Of a stretch of 64,000 nt of DNA, positions 1 to 9,216 are shown in pieces (the stretch's first letter is position 1; the number at the start of each line of letters is the position of its first letter). The notes below the pieces were generated by a model. The model ran no database searches and was not told the origin of the DNA. It saw only the letters and a list, made by a program, of their open reading frames with translations. The position numbers were made by a program, and so were the translations under genes. Origin of the DNA: CAYTZN01 sp964442495 (GTDB lineage Bacteria; Pseudomonadota; Gammaproteobacteria; Legionellales; Legionellaceae); assembly GCA_964442495.1 (NCBI GenBank), contig CAYTZN010000006.1, positions 53,402 through 117,401 of the forward strand, given 5' to 3'.

Positions 1-614
1 CTGTAACCCTGTTTGAAGCAGCAGGCGCTACTGTTGTGCCGCTTGATTTAGCCCTACAGTCCATGTGGGTGCCCTGCTACTATGTGATTGCCTCTGCTGA
101 AGCATCATCCAACTTATCCCGCTATGATGGCGTACGCTTTGGCCACAGAGCCAGCAATGCCTCAACCCTTCAAGAATTGATCACTCGCTCCCGAACCGAA
201 GGGTTTGGCATGGAAGTTAAACGACGAATATTGCTGGGCACTCACGTACTATCTTCGGGCTATTTTGATGACTACTATGTAAAAGCACAAAAAGTTAGGC
301 GTCTCATTCAAGAAGAACTTCAACAAGCACTTTCTACTGTGGATATTATTTTAGGACCAACAACACCCTCCACTGCATTTAAACTTGGTGCAGCGCTTCA
401 ATACCCCACTCAACGTTATTTAGCCGATAGTTTTACAGTAGGGGCAAATCTTGCAGGGCTTCCAGCATTATCTATACCCATGGGGTTTAGTAAAGGATTG
501 CCCATAGGCATGCATATGATAGGCCCGCATTTTAGCGAAGCTTCTCTTTTAAATATTGCCGATTATTATCAACAAGTAACGGACTGGCATCATGCTCGGC
601 CGAATGAATTGTAA
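1..614 (+). CDS. gatA: Glutamyl-tRNA(Gln)/aspartyl-tRNA(Asn) amidotransferase subunit A, 3' part
   Basis: The reading frame is open from base 3 and runs off the left edge, so only about the last 203 residues are present. GatA is the amidase subunit of the GatCAB complex, which releases ammonia from glutamine to amidate Glu-tRNA(Gln) or Asp-tRNA(Asn) in the cytoplasm. The visible part has the family motifs AEASSNLSRYDGVRFG and LAGLPALSIPMG near the C-terminal half of the amidase-signature fold. The catalytic Ser-Ser-Lys residues lie upstream of the window. It ends 18 bases before gatB, as expected of a gatCAB operon. Confidence 0.96.
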   Translation, partial: VTLFEAAGATVVPLDLALQSMWVPCYYVIASAEASSNLSRYDGVRFGHRASNASTLQELITRSRTEGFGMEVKRRILLGTHVLSSGYFDDYYVKAQKVRRLIQEELQQALSTVDIILGPTTPSTAFKLGAALQYPTQRYLADSFTVGANLAGLPALSIPMGFSKGLPIGMHMIGPHFSEASLLNIADYYQQVTDWHHARPNEL

Positions 615-632
615 CGCGTATAGAGGTAAAGT

Positions 633-2075
633 ATGACCTGGGAAACTGTCATTGGTCTTGAAGTCCATGCACAGCTAAAAACGTGCTCAAAATTATTTTC
701 AAGCAGTGCCACTCGTTATGGCGCCCCTGCAAACTCACAAACCAGTTACATTGATGCAGGATTACCAGGCATTTTACCGGTTCTAAATCAAAAAGCCGTG
801 CACATGGCCATACAATTTGGTTTTGCAATAAACGCGACCATCAATAACAATTCTTTTTTTGAACGAAAAAACTATTTTTACCCGGATTTACCTAAAGGTT
901 ACCAGATAAGTCAATTTCAACGCCCCATTGTCAGCGATGGATACATCAATATTGATGACCATCAGCAAACCAAAACAATTGAAATTCTTCGTGCACATTT
1001 AGAAGAAGATGCCGGTAAATCCCTTCATGAAGCCCACCCTACTGATACCGGAATCGATTTAAATCGTGCAGGTAATCCGTTGTTGGAAATTGTAACCACC
1101 CCCTGCATTGCGTCCGCCAAAGAGGCTATTTGCTATTTAAAAACCTTGCATCAACTTTTAGTGTTTTTGGATATTTGTGATGGAAACATGCAAGAAGGCT
1201 CTTTTCGGTGCGATGTTAACATTTCACTTCGACCCAAGGGCCAAAACACCCTTGGCACACGGACAGAATTAAAAAATCTCAATTCTTTTCGATTTATTGA
1301 AAAAGCGATCCATTATGAAGAATGTAGGCATCAAGACCTGCTTGAATCAGGCCAGATTATCCTGCAAGAAACACGCCTTTATTGCCCCAAAACCAATACA
1401 ACGCAAGTGCTTCGTACAAAAGAAAATGAGAATGATTACCGCTATTTTCCAGACCCCGATTTATTACCTATTCACATTACAGCAGAAGACTTTGCCCACC
1501 TTAAAGAAACGCTCCCAGCCCTGCCCTCAGATATTAAAAAACGCCTAGATGTTGAAGATGGTTTACCAAAAGACGACATTGATTTTTTGCTTACCTCACG
1601 TGCTTTAATTCACTATTATGATGAAGTAAGGCAACAAAGCCATGCAAGTGCTAAAACCATTGTAAATTGGCTTAAAGGCACTTATAAAGCACTGCTTCAT
1701 GAGCAAGGGCATACCTTTGACGCACCGCCCGTGTCTTCAGCTGATCTGGCCTCGATACTAAACCGCGTGACAAACAACACCATACCCGCACAACTGGCTA
1801 AAACCATTTTCACCCAATTGGCCAACAATGACGGGGGCTCCATTGACGCGCTGATTACAGCGTCAGGCTACCAACAACAAAACAATTCAACTCTTCTAGA
1901 GAATATTATTCGTGACCTAATAGAAACGTACCCACAACAAACTGCAGAATATCGCGCAGGAAAAGACAAATTATTACCTTTTTTTGTAGGAAAGGTCATG
2001 AAACAAACAAAAGGTCAAGGAGATCCTGCACTAGTAAATGATTTACTACGCTCGTATCTTGGGGAAAAAAAATAA
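633..2075 (+). CDS. gatB: Aspartyl/glutamyl-tRNA amidotransferase subunit B
   Basis: The 480-aa product is full length for GatB, the subunit that binds the misacylated tRNA and activates its carboxyl group with ATP. The N-terminus reads WETVIGLEVHAQLKT, the family signature, followed by the LPGILPVLN segment and the DFNRAGNPLLEIVT-type block (here DLNRAGNPLLEIVTTP). The C-terminal YqeY-like helical tail covers roughly residues 330-475. The ATG follows an AGAGG ribosome-binding site and gatA is 18 bases upstream, so the two are very likely cotranscribed. Confidence 0.98.
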   Translation: MTWETVIGLEVHAQLKTCSKLFSSSATRYGAPANSQTSYIDAGLPGILPVLNQKAVHMAIQFGFAINATINNNSFFERKNYFYPDLPKGYQISQFQRPIVSDGYINIDDHQQTKTIEILRAHLEEDAGKSLHEAHPTDTGIDLNRAGNPLLEIVTTPCIASAKEAICYLKTLHQLLVFLDICDGNMQEGSFRCDVNISLRPKGQNTLGTRTELKNLNSFRFIEKAIHYEECRHQDLLESGQIILQETRLYCPKTNTTQVLRTKENENDYRYFPDPDLLPIHITAEDFAHLKETLPALPSDIKKRLDVEDGLPKDDIDFLLTSRALIHYYDEVRQQSHASAKTIVNWLKGTYKALLHEQGHTFDAPPVSSADLASILNRVTNNTIPAQLAKTIFTQLANNDGGSIDALITASGYQQQNNSTLLENIIRDLIETYPQQTAEYRAGKDKLLPFFVGKVMKQTKGQGDPALVNDLLRSYLGEKK

Positions 2076-2154
2076 AAACATCTCTCTATTTTCATCTACG
2101 AAGATTATCAACGATTGAAGGCCATATACACCTGCTTTGAATATGCGCTCAATA

Positions 2155-2199
2155 TTGACACGATCAAAAAATGATTATATAATCATCAATATGATCATA
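2155..2199 (+). promoter_or_regulatory. Perfect consensus sigma-70 promoter with palindromic operator-like sequence
   Basis: TTGACA (2155-2160), a 17-base spacer and TATAAT (2178-2183) match the consensus exactly. The -10 box lies inside a perfect 16-base palindrome, ATGATTATATAATCAT (2171-2186). A second palindrome, TATGATCATA (2190-2199), lies near the expected start site. Such an unrestrained promoter overlapped by dyads suggests control by a dimeric repressor (inference). It drives the gene starting at 2216. Confidence 0.8.
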
Positions 2200-2215
2200 A
2201 ATAAAGAGATATGAC

Positions 2216-3907
2216 ATGCGACTTTTGATAAAAAAACTTTCAACTGATGAAATTGAAATATCGGAGCTTGAAAATAACACTCCTGTTCGTACCTGGCTTA
2301 TTCCAAATGATCAGAAAAAAATTCAACAGAGATTGAAAAAATTGGTAGAGGAAATAGATAAAAGTCTAAATTTAGAAACAGACGTACCAATAAGCATTGA
2401 TGACATAACTGATACCACTAAAATAATTAAGTTTATAAAAAGTGAAACTAAAATTAATTTAGTACCCACCAGCCCGATTTGGCGTTGCGACTCTGCTCAA
2501 GAGGATTTTTCAGCTCTACAGCGTTTACTCTCTCGAATACAAACAGCTAAACCAGAAGTCGAATATCAAATTGATATTCCAATACAAGCAAATATTGCGC
2601 ATGCAGCAACAGGGCATGATCGCATATTGTTATCCGAGTATACAAAATTAAAATCTGGCACTACCGTTCTTAAAGCTTCCGAGCTAGATAACGCTATTGA
2701 GAGGATTACATCTAGCCTTAATAAAAACTTTATCGACGATGCAGTAAAACACTATAAATATGACAAAATAGTAGCTGAAGCAGATAAACAAGGGGTAATA
2801 GCAGAGCTAGAAAAGTCACTGGGGGCTGCAATAAAAACTCTGCATAGAGAAGAGCTTCGTTCCGCTAACGAGGGCCCACATATAATTACCTACCTGGATA
2901 AATTAATAGCTCAAGAACTAGCGACAGGAAGCTTTGTATCGATAGTTGAAGCACTGGATAATTTGTTTGAAGGAGAGCAGTTTGTATGCACCGACGGATC
3001 AAAATGTAGAATCGCTAAGCTGAATAGAAGCATACAAACTCTTCAGAAAATTGAAAAAGAAATTGGAAGACATTGTGCTACCCAAAGACAAATTGTCGAT
3101 ACCTCGAATTCTGTTATTATGGAAAAATTTCAAGCAATATTGAATCAAATGTTAGAGGAATTTAAAAAAAGTAATGATGCATTAAAAATTGTATATTCAA
3201 AATCAAGCTACTTTAGAGAACTTATTTGGTCTCTAAGAGTATTAAGTGCCCACGAAACGCAATGCCTTAAGATAGAATTTAATGATTGTTTAAAAAAACA
3301 CTTTGAAGATCGCAAAGTGTGTCTTTTGAAGGAAGATGGTTTATCTGAAGAAGAGGCTATTGAATTTCATTCAAATTTACTCAAAATGCTTGAAGCATTT
3401 TGTTTAGCATTAGATGAAGTCTTTATATATGCGGTCGAAAGCGAGGAATTTAAATATAAAGTCTCTGAGAAACATCATATCCCCTTTCCTGACAGTACAA
3501 ATACTGAAGGTTTTTTAGAACAAAGCTGTCTCAATATGCTTCATGAAACCGAAGATAATACGTTATTTATTCTTGCTAGCCAGGCCGAAGATAACTTTAC
3601 TATATCTTATAAAAAAGCCTGTAATAATTGGGTAAAAAAATCAGTGAAAGATGAGCTTAAAACTCATAGACAAACAACTTTTTTTGCAAATCCAGATGAA
3701 GAAAGAGTAGAACAAATTAGCTCCGTCGTTTTTAAGACAATGGAAAAGCTCGAAATCGGATTTTTTGATTCAGAAACAATCCAAAAAATCAAAAATTTTA
3801 TCAAAGACTTATCGAAAGAACCCAACCTCACAAAAGAGAGGATTAAAACCATTGAAAAAGCAATATTCGACGCCAAAGTGAAGCCTCTTGCCGACCCAAG
3901 TCCATAA
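2216..3907 (+). CDS. Uncharacterised 563-aa mostly helical protein, candidate effector
   Basis: I do not recognise a family. The protein is hydrophilic, rich in Lys, Glu and Ile, predicted mostly helical with coiled-coil-like stretches around residues 255-330, and has no signal peptide or membrane segment. The start ATG sits behind AAAGAGA and the strongest promoter in the window. It is more AT-rich by eye than gatB, and it stands at the head of an accessory block with an IS remnant and two other large unusual proteins. This setting resembles that of secreted effectors in Legionellales, but that is inference. Confidence 0.75.
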   Translation: MRLLIKKLSTDEIEISELENNTPVRTWLIPNDQKKIQQRLKKLVEEIDKSLNLETDVPISIDDITDTTKIIKFIKSETKINLVPTSPIWRCDSAQEDFSALQRLLSRIQTAKPEVEYQIDIPIQANIAHAATGHDRILLSEYTKLKSGTTVLKASELDNAIERITSSLNKNFIDDAVKHYKYDKIVAEADKQGVIAELEKSLGAAIKTLHREELRSANEGPHIITYLDKLIAQELATGSFVSIVEALDNLFEGEQFVCTDGSKCRIAKLNRSIQTLQKIEKEIGRHCATQRQIVDTSNSVIMEKFQAILNQMLEEFKKSNDALKIVYSKSSYFRELIWSLRVLSAHETQCLKIEFNDCLKKHFEDRKVCLLKEDGLSEEEAIEFHSNLLKMLEAFCLALDEVFIYAVESEEFKYKVSEKHHIPFPDSTNTEGFLEQSCLNMLHETEDNTLFILASQAEDNFTISYKKACNNWVKKSVKDELKTHRQTTFFANPDEERVEQISSVVFKTMEKLEIGFFDSETIQKIKNFIKDLSKEPNLTKERIKTIEKAIFDAKVKPLADPSP

Positions 3908-3981
3908 AGTAGGCTTCCGGTAAAATTTCACACCAAAAACATGCTAAAAAAAACATTTATCGTGCATTAATAAACCAATTG

Positions 3982-3990
3982 TGCTACACT
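3982..3990 (+). promoter_or_regulatory. Extended -10 promoter element (TGCTACACT)
   Basis: TGcTACACT fits an extended -10 box with no good -35. The same core, TGTGCTACA[A/C]T, occurs upstream of the Sel1 gene at 44830. If transcription starts near 3997, the GTG at 3981 would be upstream of the mRNA, which favours the ATG at 4020 as the start. Confidence 0.4.
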
Positions 3991-4019
3991 TAAACACAAA
4001 CAAACTACATTTTGATTCT

Positions 4020-5120
4020 ATGTTTATAACCTTACTAGCAAAGAATACTCCTGACTTTAAGACTTTTCTTGAGCGAAACAAGCTCACTAGAAAAATATTA
4101 AGCTCATCAGATTCGAAGAGTCTTGCTAAAACCCTTTCTGAGTTCGCCAAAGAAAAACTTGGAAAAGATGGTCTCACAGAAGAATTTAAAAAATTTATTA
4201 TTAATGTATACAAAAACCAAAATCTTTTTAGCTTTAGAAAAAATATTACAACCTTTCCATTATTTAATAGAGCCTTAGACCCTGTAAGCTTATCATTAAT
4301 CGAGCACCATCTATTCCACTTTGAACCAGAGTCATCAGACTCTAAAGAGCATGACCTTGAGACACTGATTTCTTCTTACAACGAAATTTTTAATAAAATA
4401 CAACTAGCTATAATAGTAAAATCAACTACTGCTCTAAATAACCCCATGGTTGTATATGATTATTCTGATGCCAAATCCCCCATAACAGATGACTCTCAAC
4501 TCCTTATAGATTTAGCCAAACAACTTGATAAAATTGAATCACCCCATCTCTTAAAGGGATTGCTGTTTACTGGTGGGCATGGTGCTCAACAATTTCTTAA
4601 TAACTTACCTCAAGAATCAATTGCTCGTGTAGTATGCTTATTTAATAAAAAAAAAATAAAATTTGAAAGCATTGCGATTGACTGTTGCTTTGGAGCAATG
4701 CACTTTGAAGAGTTTAATTCTATTTTATCACCCACAGGTAAATTAATCGCAAACTCTGATGAGTCAAAAGCACACACAATTTTAGATGCGCTACAACAGA
4801 ATGATGTTTCTGAATCAGAATTTAAACATGCCATAGAAAAATCACTAATCTACAATACTGGACTAGTGCTTTATGGCAAAGAGACTAAAAATGTATACAG
4901 CCTAAAACCAGAGCCTCCTAAAGATGAGCGATTTAAAAAATACTTAAAAAAATCTGCTTTAGTAGAAAAACCCACCTCAAATCAAGAGATGATGAAACAT
5001 CTTTACTTACCACTTAGACTTTTTAGTGCATCTAGATCACCAAGCACAAGTGACTCTGAAGATAGTAAAGCCATTGAACCGACTAAAGGCCTCTCCTCCT
5101 ACATACCAAGACCCAAATAA
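4020..5120 (+). CDS. Putative caspase-like (clan CD) cysteine peptidase, candidate effector
   Basis: The 366-aa protein (ATG at 4020; a GTG at 3981 would add 13 residues) has no family I can name. Residues around His187 read LLKGLLFTGGHGAQQF and those around Cys222/Cys223 read FESIAIDCCFGAMHF. A hydrophobic strand ending in an HG pair, followed about 36 residues later by a hydrophobic strand ending in D-x-C-x-G/A, is the His/Cys dyad layout of caspases, metacaspases and other clan CD peptidases. The N-terminal 150 residues are helical, and the C-terminal 40 are rich in Ser, Asp and Pro. There is no signal peptide. The peptidase call is inference from motif layout; activity and substrate are unknown. 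Confidence 0.55.
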   Translation: MFITLLAKNTPDFKTFLERNKLTRKILSSSDSKSLAKTLSEFAKEKLGKDGLTEEFKKFIINVYKNQNLFSFRKNITTFPLFNRALDPVSLSLIEHHLFHFEPESSDSKEHDLETLISSYNEIFNKIQLAIIVKSTTALNNPMVVYDYSDAKSPITDDSQLLIDLAKQLDKIESPHLLKGLLFTGGHGAQQFLNNLPQESIARVVCLFNKKKIKFESIAIDCCFGAMHFEEFNSILSPTGKLIANSDESKAHTILDALQQNDVSESEFKHAIEKSLIYNTGLVLYGKETKNVYSLKPEPPKDERFKKYLKKSALVEKPTSNQEMMKHLYLPLRLFSASRSPSTSDSEDSKAIEPTKGLSSYIPRPK

Positions 5121-5123
5121 ACA

Positions 5124-5381
5124 CTAATAGCTCCGCCCTCTTATATGAGGGTAATCCCCCCAGTTCCGCTGAGCACTTGTTAGGCGCAACAACCAATCGG
5201 CGATTTCCACGTTTTCATCGCTTAATTTTGCTTGATCCATGCCTCCATATTTAGCTCGCCATTTATAAAATGTTGCACTACTCATACCATGCTCACGGCA
5301 TAGCTCTGAAACGGCTTGGCCAGCCTCGGCTTGCTTTAAAATGGATAGTATCTGGCTATCACTATAGTTCGATTTTTTCAT
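5124..5381 (-). pseudogene. IS3-family transposase remnant: OrfA start fused to an OrfB fragment
   Basis: The first 50 residues are a typical IS3 OrfA helix-turn-helix: MKKSNYSDSQILSILKQAEA, then ELCREHGMSSATFYKWRAKYGG. Directly after MDQAKL comes NVEIADWLLRLTSAQRNWG, a segment normally found inside OrfB. The rest of OrfA, the DDE catalytic core of OrfB and its C-terminus are missing. The frame then reads out through the terminal inverted repeat. No active transposase can be made. The fusion looks like a single large internal deletion. Confidence 0.8.
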
Positions 5382-5452
5382 GCAGAATCTCCTGTGTGTA
5401 GGTTACGAGAAAATTCTACTTTTGACATCAGTTATTTTTAGGGGGGATTACC
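5150..5452. mobile_element. Internally deleted IS3-type element (about 300 bp, MITE-like)
   Basis: The ends are perfect 12-base inverted repeats, GGTAATCCCCCC at 5150-5161 and GGGGGGATTACC at 5441-5452. Between them lies only the fused transposase remnant on the minus strand. No convincing target-site duplication is visible next to the repeats. With both ends intact, it could still be moved by a full-length relative elsewhere in the genome (inference). Confidence 0.75.
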
Positions 5453-5585
5453 GAACCACACACAGTTGAATTTCTGTTTTAGAAAAAACTTCAGCAGTTG
5501 CCTGAGACTTAGATAATCAATGAGGTGACACAGTTAGATGAACACTCTCTAGAAGCATAACTACCGACGATACTTTTTAATTTTT

Positions 5586-6047
5586 TTAAAAACGAGGAAA
5601 AGGACTAAACGACCTAGATTGAAAAAATTCTTCCATTTTGATGGATATACATTCACAAATAAGTTTATTATATTGTTGAATAAGCTCTTCACTAGCTTTG
5701 CAGTCATCATATTTCATCTTTTTTAATACATGTCCCATTAGTGGCTCACTGCAATCAAGCTCACCTTGAAGAAGTCTTCGTAACACCATAAAAATATTTT
5801 TTATTTCTCGGTTTGTTGTTTTCCCATATATTGTAATTAATTTTTTTTCAAAATCTATTTGCTTATCATTTTTTGCGTGATTAAGACAATCTTTAATAAC
5901 CTCTGACCGTTCAATCTTCAATAATTTTTCAAGATTAGTCAGGACGTAAACATCAAAATACTCTGTAATTATAGTTTCAACAGAATTGTTTATTAACTCA
6001 GGACTACTACTCAAAAAACGTAGACCTATTTCATATTTTGATTGCAT
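5586..6047 (-). CDS. Uncharacterised 153-aa helical protein
   Basis: No family is recognised. The product is helical, charged and cytoplasmic in character, with no signal peptide or membrane segment. The second half has a Cys-containing stretch near LLQGELDCSEPLMGHVLKKM. It lies between the IS3 remnant and the large GH13-like gene on the same strand, 84 bases downstream of the latter. The AT-rich composition and position suggest recently acquired or fast-evolving DNA. It could be a small effector or a chaperone-like partner of the upstream gene, but nothing in the sequence decides this. Confidence 0.55.
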   Translation of the reverse strand: MQSKYEIGLRFLSSSPELINNSVETIITEYFDVYVLTNLEKLLKIERSEVIKDCLNHAKNDKQIDFEKKLITIYGKTTNREIKNIFMVLRRLLQGELDCSEPLMGHVLKKMKYDDCKASEELIQQYNKLICECISIKMEEFFQSRSFSPFPRF

Positions 6048-6131
6048 AAAATACTCACATTAAGAGATATTGGTTATTATTTTTGCTAGTTTGTCAGTAT
6101 ACAGTACTGCCTTATTTTTATTCAATAATTT

Positions 6132-9050
6132 TCATGGATTTTTTTTGACCACAAGAGGTGTCGGTCTAATAAGATCAGTTTGTTGAGCATCCGGGTTCCC
6201 AAAAAAACAAAAACTAGAGGGCCTGCTAAGTCGTCGCGAGGTTCTTGTTAAACCACCTAACGCCACACCCTCTGCATTTGGCGTGCTGATAGAAACATCA
6301 AGATTAACCATCTCTAAACCTAAGTCTCGCAACATCTTCGCGTCAGCTACTTTAGCAGCTTCATCATGACCACTTTCGCACTGCAACTGTTTCATTACGC
6401 GCTCTTTATTTAGGTGGGAGCCCAATTGAAGATCAAAACCATTACCAACATAAAAATGCGTACTATGATTCAGCTTTTCTCCAGTAATACGGGTATAGCT
6501 CTCATCAAATAACGCTCCGTTTTGTTCTTGCCAATATTTCGTATAAGTGACAGACGGAAGATTTTTTGCCTCAGCGGAGAAAGGGTGAGCTAATGACATA
6601 ATCTCTCCTATACATGAATGACTTGGAAATAGTTTTAACTGAAACCACAATGCAATTTTTTCCAAATCTTTATCATCAAATATTATTTTTGGACCACTCA
6701 AATTTGAATTTAAAATAACAACCTCTGTAGACGAATCAGAAGTATACCTAACAATAACCTTATAATTGTCGCGAAACAGTAGTGCATGCGCCCCCTCGAG
6801 GGATTGAATTACCGCAGGGGTAGGTGTTCTATCTTCAGAATGCGACGACTCTATACCGCTGTCACTGCCTTCTTTCTCAATAGGCTCTATAACAAGAGGC
6901 GAATCGAAATTTTCAAACGCTGCATATTCAACGTCTCTTGCTGTTTGTAAATGTTTTTTTACCATCCTCTCGCTTATATGCTCACCATAACGTAAATCAA
7001 ATCCATAGCCTAGATATAAATTAGTTGTATGATTCGCTTTTTTTCCTATGATTCGATTATAACTATCCTCAAGCTCCACGCCCTTACCTTGTGCCATCCA
7101 ATAGTCAATATAACCACTGGCTGGGTAAGTTTTGGATTCTGCTGTAAAAGGTGCTGAAAGCCCTACTACAGCTGCTTTTCCATGCAATGTAAACGACTGC
7201 TGAGGAAATAACCGCGATTGAAACCATAAAGCAATTTTTTCTAAATCCAAACTATCAAATATAGTTTTTTGTACACCTGAATTTAAATTTAAAACGATAA
7301 TATCTGTTGTATCATCGCTGCACCGAACAACAATTTTATATTGGTCTGAGGACATAAACGTATGATAATCAGCACACTTCATAGTGGTTAGTGCCGAATA
7401 TATTTCGTTTATTTCTTGAATAAATAATTCAGTTCCTAGGCGTGCATGTAGAGACTTTATTTTTTCATCAACACTTTTTTCGTTTTGATAAAAACTATAC
7501 TTATTGTATTCTGGATTATTTCTAAGAAACTCTATAATAAAAGGCAACCAAATGCGCAAGACATTCACATCATCTGTTAATTCTGGTGTGGTTTCTCCGC
7601 GCTTCTTGCCTTTTTTTGGTTCCTTAAAAAGGGAGTATTTTTTTTCAAAATTACTAAAATTGTCATATAATTTTTTATTTGCTAACATCGCCTCATAAAC
7701 ATTATAAGTAACATCCTCTTCTTTTTTCAAATCTTTTGCAGTTAATAGCAAACTTGGCAAAGGGTTTCCGTTTTTATTAAAAAAAATTCGCGGATTTTCA
7801 AAAGGCGATAAAAGTTCTGAATACAGAAAAAAATACCCTGACATGCTTGCCATGGTGCGAGTGGCTATATTTTCAAACATCTCTAAACGAAATTTTTCTA
7901 ACAATGCTGGTGGCGCTGCTTTTTCAAGTAATGTCCTTGCTATTTCATTTGCAAAAGGCAAAACATAGCGAAGGCATTGTTGTTGAACTGCGTCTATACT
8001 CTCCATACCTTTGTCACGATACTCACCTTTTTTAATGGCATCTAAATATTTTTCAAATACATCTACTTTGGGGTTATCACTTTTAGTCAACATTGAAACG
8101 CTAACTTTCGAGGCAAATTTTACAAAATCTTCGAAACCCTCCAAACTTGCAAAATTTGTATCTTCCTGAGCATTTTTAAGCACCAAGTTCAGCAGAGCAC
8201 CTCCACCCACTGAAAAATGGTCATGATTCCCCGTAAACGAAATGCCATTACCAGCAGCCAATTGTATTTTTTCTGAATCACCCATGTCTTGAGGACGTTT
8301 TATTCCTCCAAAAACATCAGTTCGCTGAAAATAAAGATTGCTGGTAACAAAATCTGACGTAAGCCCACAAGTTGATGCATCAGACAACAAACTGGCAATA
8401 CCTTCTCCATGCGCCCTATCAAATAGCACTTCCTCAAATATAATGGCGTGCGGATAATGTTTTCTCACATGCTCATATAGCTCACGTCTTACCTTAGGCG
8501 TTAAATGAGAAGCCGCATCTATCCTTAATCCTGCAAAACCATACCCTTGGTCTTTACTGAGCAGCAAATCTATGGCTTTTTTCAAATAAGCAATGATTAA
8601 AGAAAATTGGGACTGAGCTTCAAAATTATATTCAATAATATCTTTTACTCTTGCTCCAAACCATTTTGGATTTTTTTTTAACAAACTAGAGTTCACACTG
8701 ACATGCTTCCATACAAAATCAGCTAAAATAAAAAAATGACTATCTCGAGCTTTAGCATTAATGTTTCGAATGTCTTCTATTTTAAATTCTTCTCTTATTG
8801 TTTGTAGATCATCAGGCGCATACAGGCTACCGCTCAATTGAGTAAATAACCCTGTATCGTAACATCGCCTTTCGCATACAGTTTCGGGCGGCACCACATA
8901 CAAAGGATTCAACCATGCGTGTGTAAATCCCATACGCTTAGCATTCTCAATTTGCGCGTCTAACAACGCGACAACATCACCCTGCGATGGGTGCGGTGGA
9001 AGAATATTGACAGCAATAAATCGCTCTTTTCCGTCACCTTGTATTGGCAT
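6132..9050 (-). CDS. GH13 (alpha-amylase-like) barrel with duplicated C-terminal domain, candidate effector
   Basis: The 972-aa protein opens with an alpha-amylase-type (beta/alpha)8 barrel, roughly residues 8-430. Region I is ILADFVWKHVS (Asp111). Region II is GFAGLRIDAASHL, with nucleophile Asp178. Region III is IIFEEVLF, with acid Glu206 or Glu207. Region IV is FTGNHDHF (Asp277). All three catalytic carboxylates are present, though the usual Asn before the region I His is Lys. Two copies of a domain of about 140 residues follow (roughly 560-705 and 753-893), sharing DLEKIALWFQ.KLFP and an AEAK/AESK block. They are joined by a Ser/Asp/Glu-rich linker. There is no signal peptide. The C-terminus carries FCFFG 21 residues from the end. 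It may act on host or stored glucan; that role is inference. Confidence 0.75.
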   Translation of the reverse strand: MPIQGDGKERFIAVNILPPHPSQGDVVALLDAQIENAKRMGFTHAWLNPLYVVPPETVCERRCYDTGLFTQLSGSLYAPDDLQTIREEFKIEDIRNINAKARDSHFFILADFVWKHVSVNSSLLKKNPKWFGARVKDIIEYNFEAQSQFSLIIAYLKKAIDLLLSKDQGYGFAGLRIDAASHLTPKVRRELYEHVRKHYPHAIIFEEVLFDRAHGEGIASLLSDASTCGLTSDFVTSNLYFQRTDVFGGIKRPQDMGDSEKIQLAAGNGISFTGNHDHFSVGGGALLNLVLKNAQEDTNFASLEGFEDFVKFASKVSVSMLTKSDNPKVDVFEKYLDAIKKGEYRDKGMESIDAVQQQCLRYVLPFANEIARTLLEKAAPPALLEKFRLEMFENIATRTMASMSGYFFLYSELLSPFENPRIFFNKNGNPLPSLLLTAKDLKKEEDVTYNVYEAMLANKKLYDNFSNFEKKYSLFKEPKKGKKRGETTPELTDDVNVLRIWLPFIIEFLRNNPEYNKYSFYQNEKSVDEKIKSLHARLGTELFIQEINEIYSALTTMKCADYHTFMSSDQYKIVVRCSDDTTDIIVLNLNSGVQKTIFDSLDLEKIALWFQSRLFPQQSFTLHGKAAVVGLSAPFTAESKTYPASGYIDYWMAQGKGVELEDSYNRIIGKKANHTTNLYLGYGFDLRYGEHISERMVKKHLQTARDVEYAAFENFDSPLVIEPIEKEGSDSGIESSHSEDRTPTPAVIQSLEGAHALLFRDNYKVIVRYTSDSSTEVVILNSNLSGPKIIFDDKDLEKIALWFQLKLFPSHSCIGEIMSLAHPFSAEAKNLPSVTYTKYWQEQNGALFDESYTRITGEKLNHSTHFYVGNGFDLQLGSHLNKERVMKQLQCESGHDEAAKVADAKMLRDLGLEMVNLDVSISTPNAEGVALGGLTRTSRRLSRPSSFCFFGNPDAQQTDLIRPTPLVVKKNP

Positions 9051-9174
9051 TAATCACTCTCATAAGATAGTTATATCTATATTGTAGACTACAGCCTAAT
9101 TTTTGTACACAAAAAATACAGTAATTATTACTATGATCAATTTCTTAGTGGTTTTTCAATTTCAAAAAATAAAA

Positions 9175-9198
9175 AAATGACAGCCATGGCTGTCATTT
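9175..9198 (-). terminator. Rho-independent terminator after the L,D-transpeptidase gene
   Basis: A perfect 24-base palindrome (AAATGACAGCCA and its complement) lies just past the stop of the minus-strand L,D-transpeptidase gene. On that strand it is followed by a run of seven T. It also lies between this gene and the GH13-like gene's promoter region, isolating the two. Confidence 0.8.
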
Positions 9199-9216
9199 AT
9201 ATTAGAAATCCAATGC

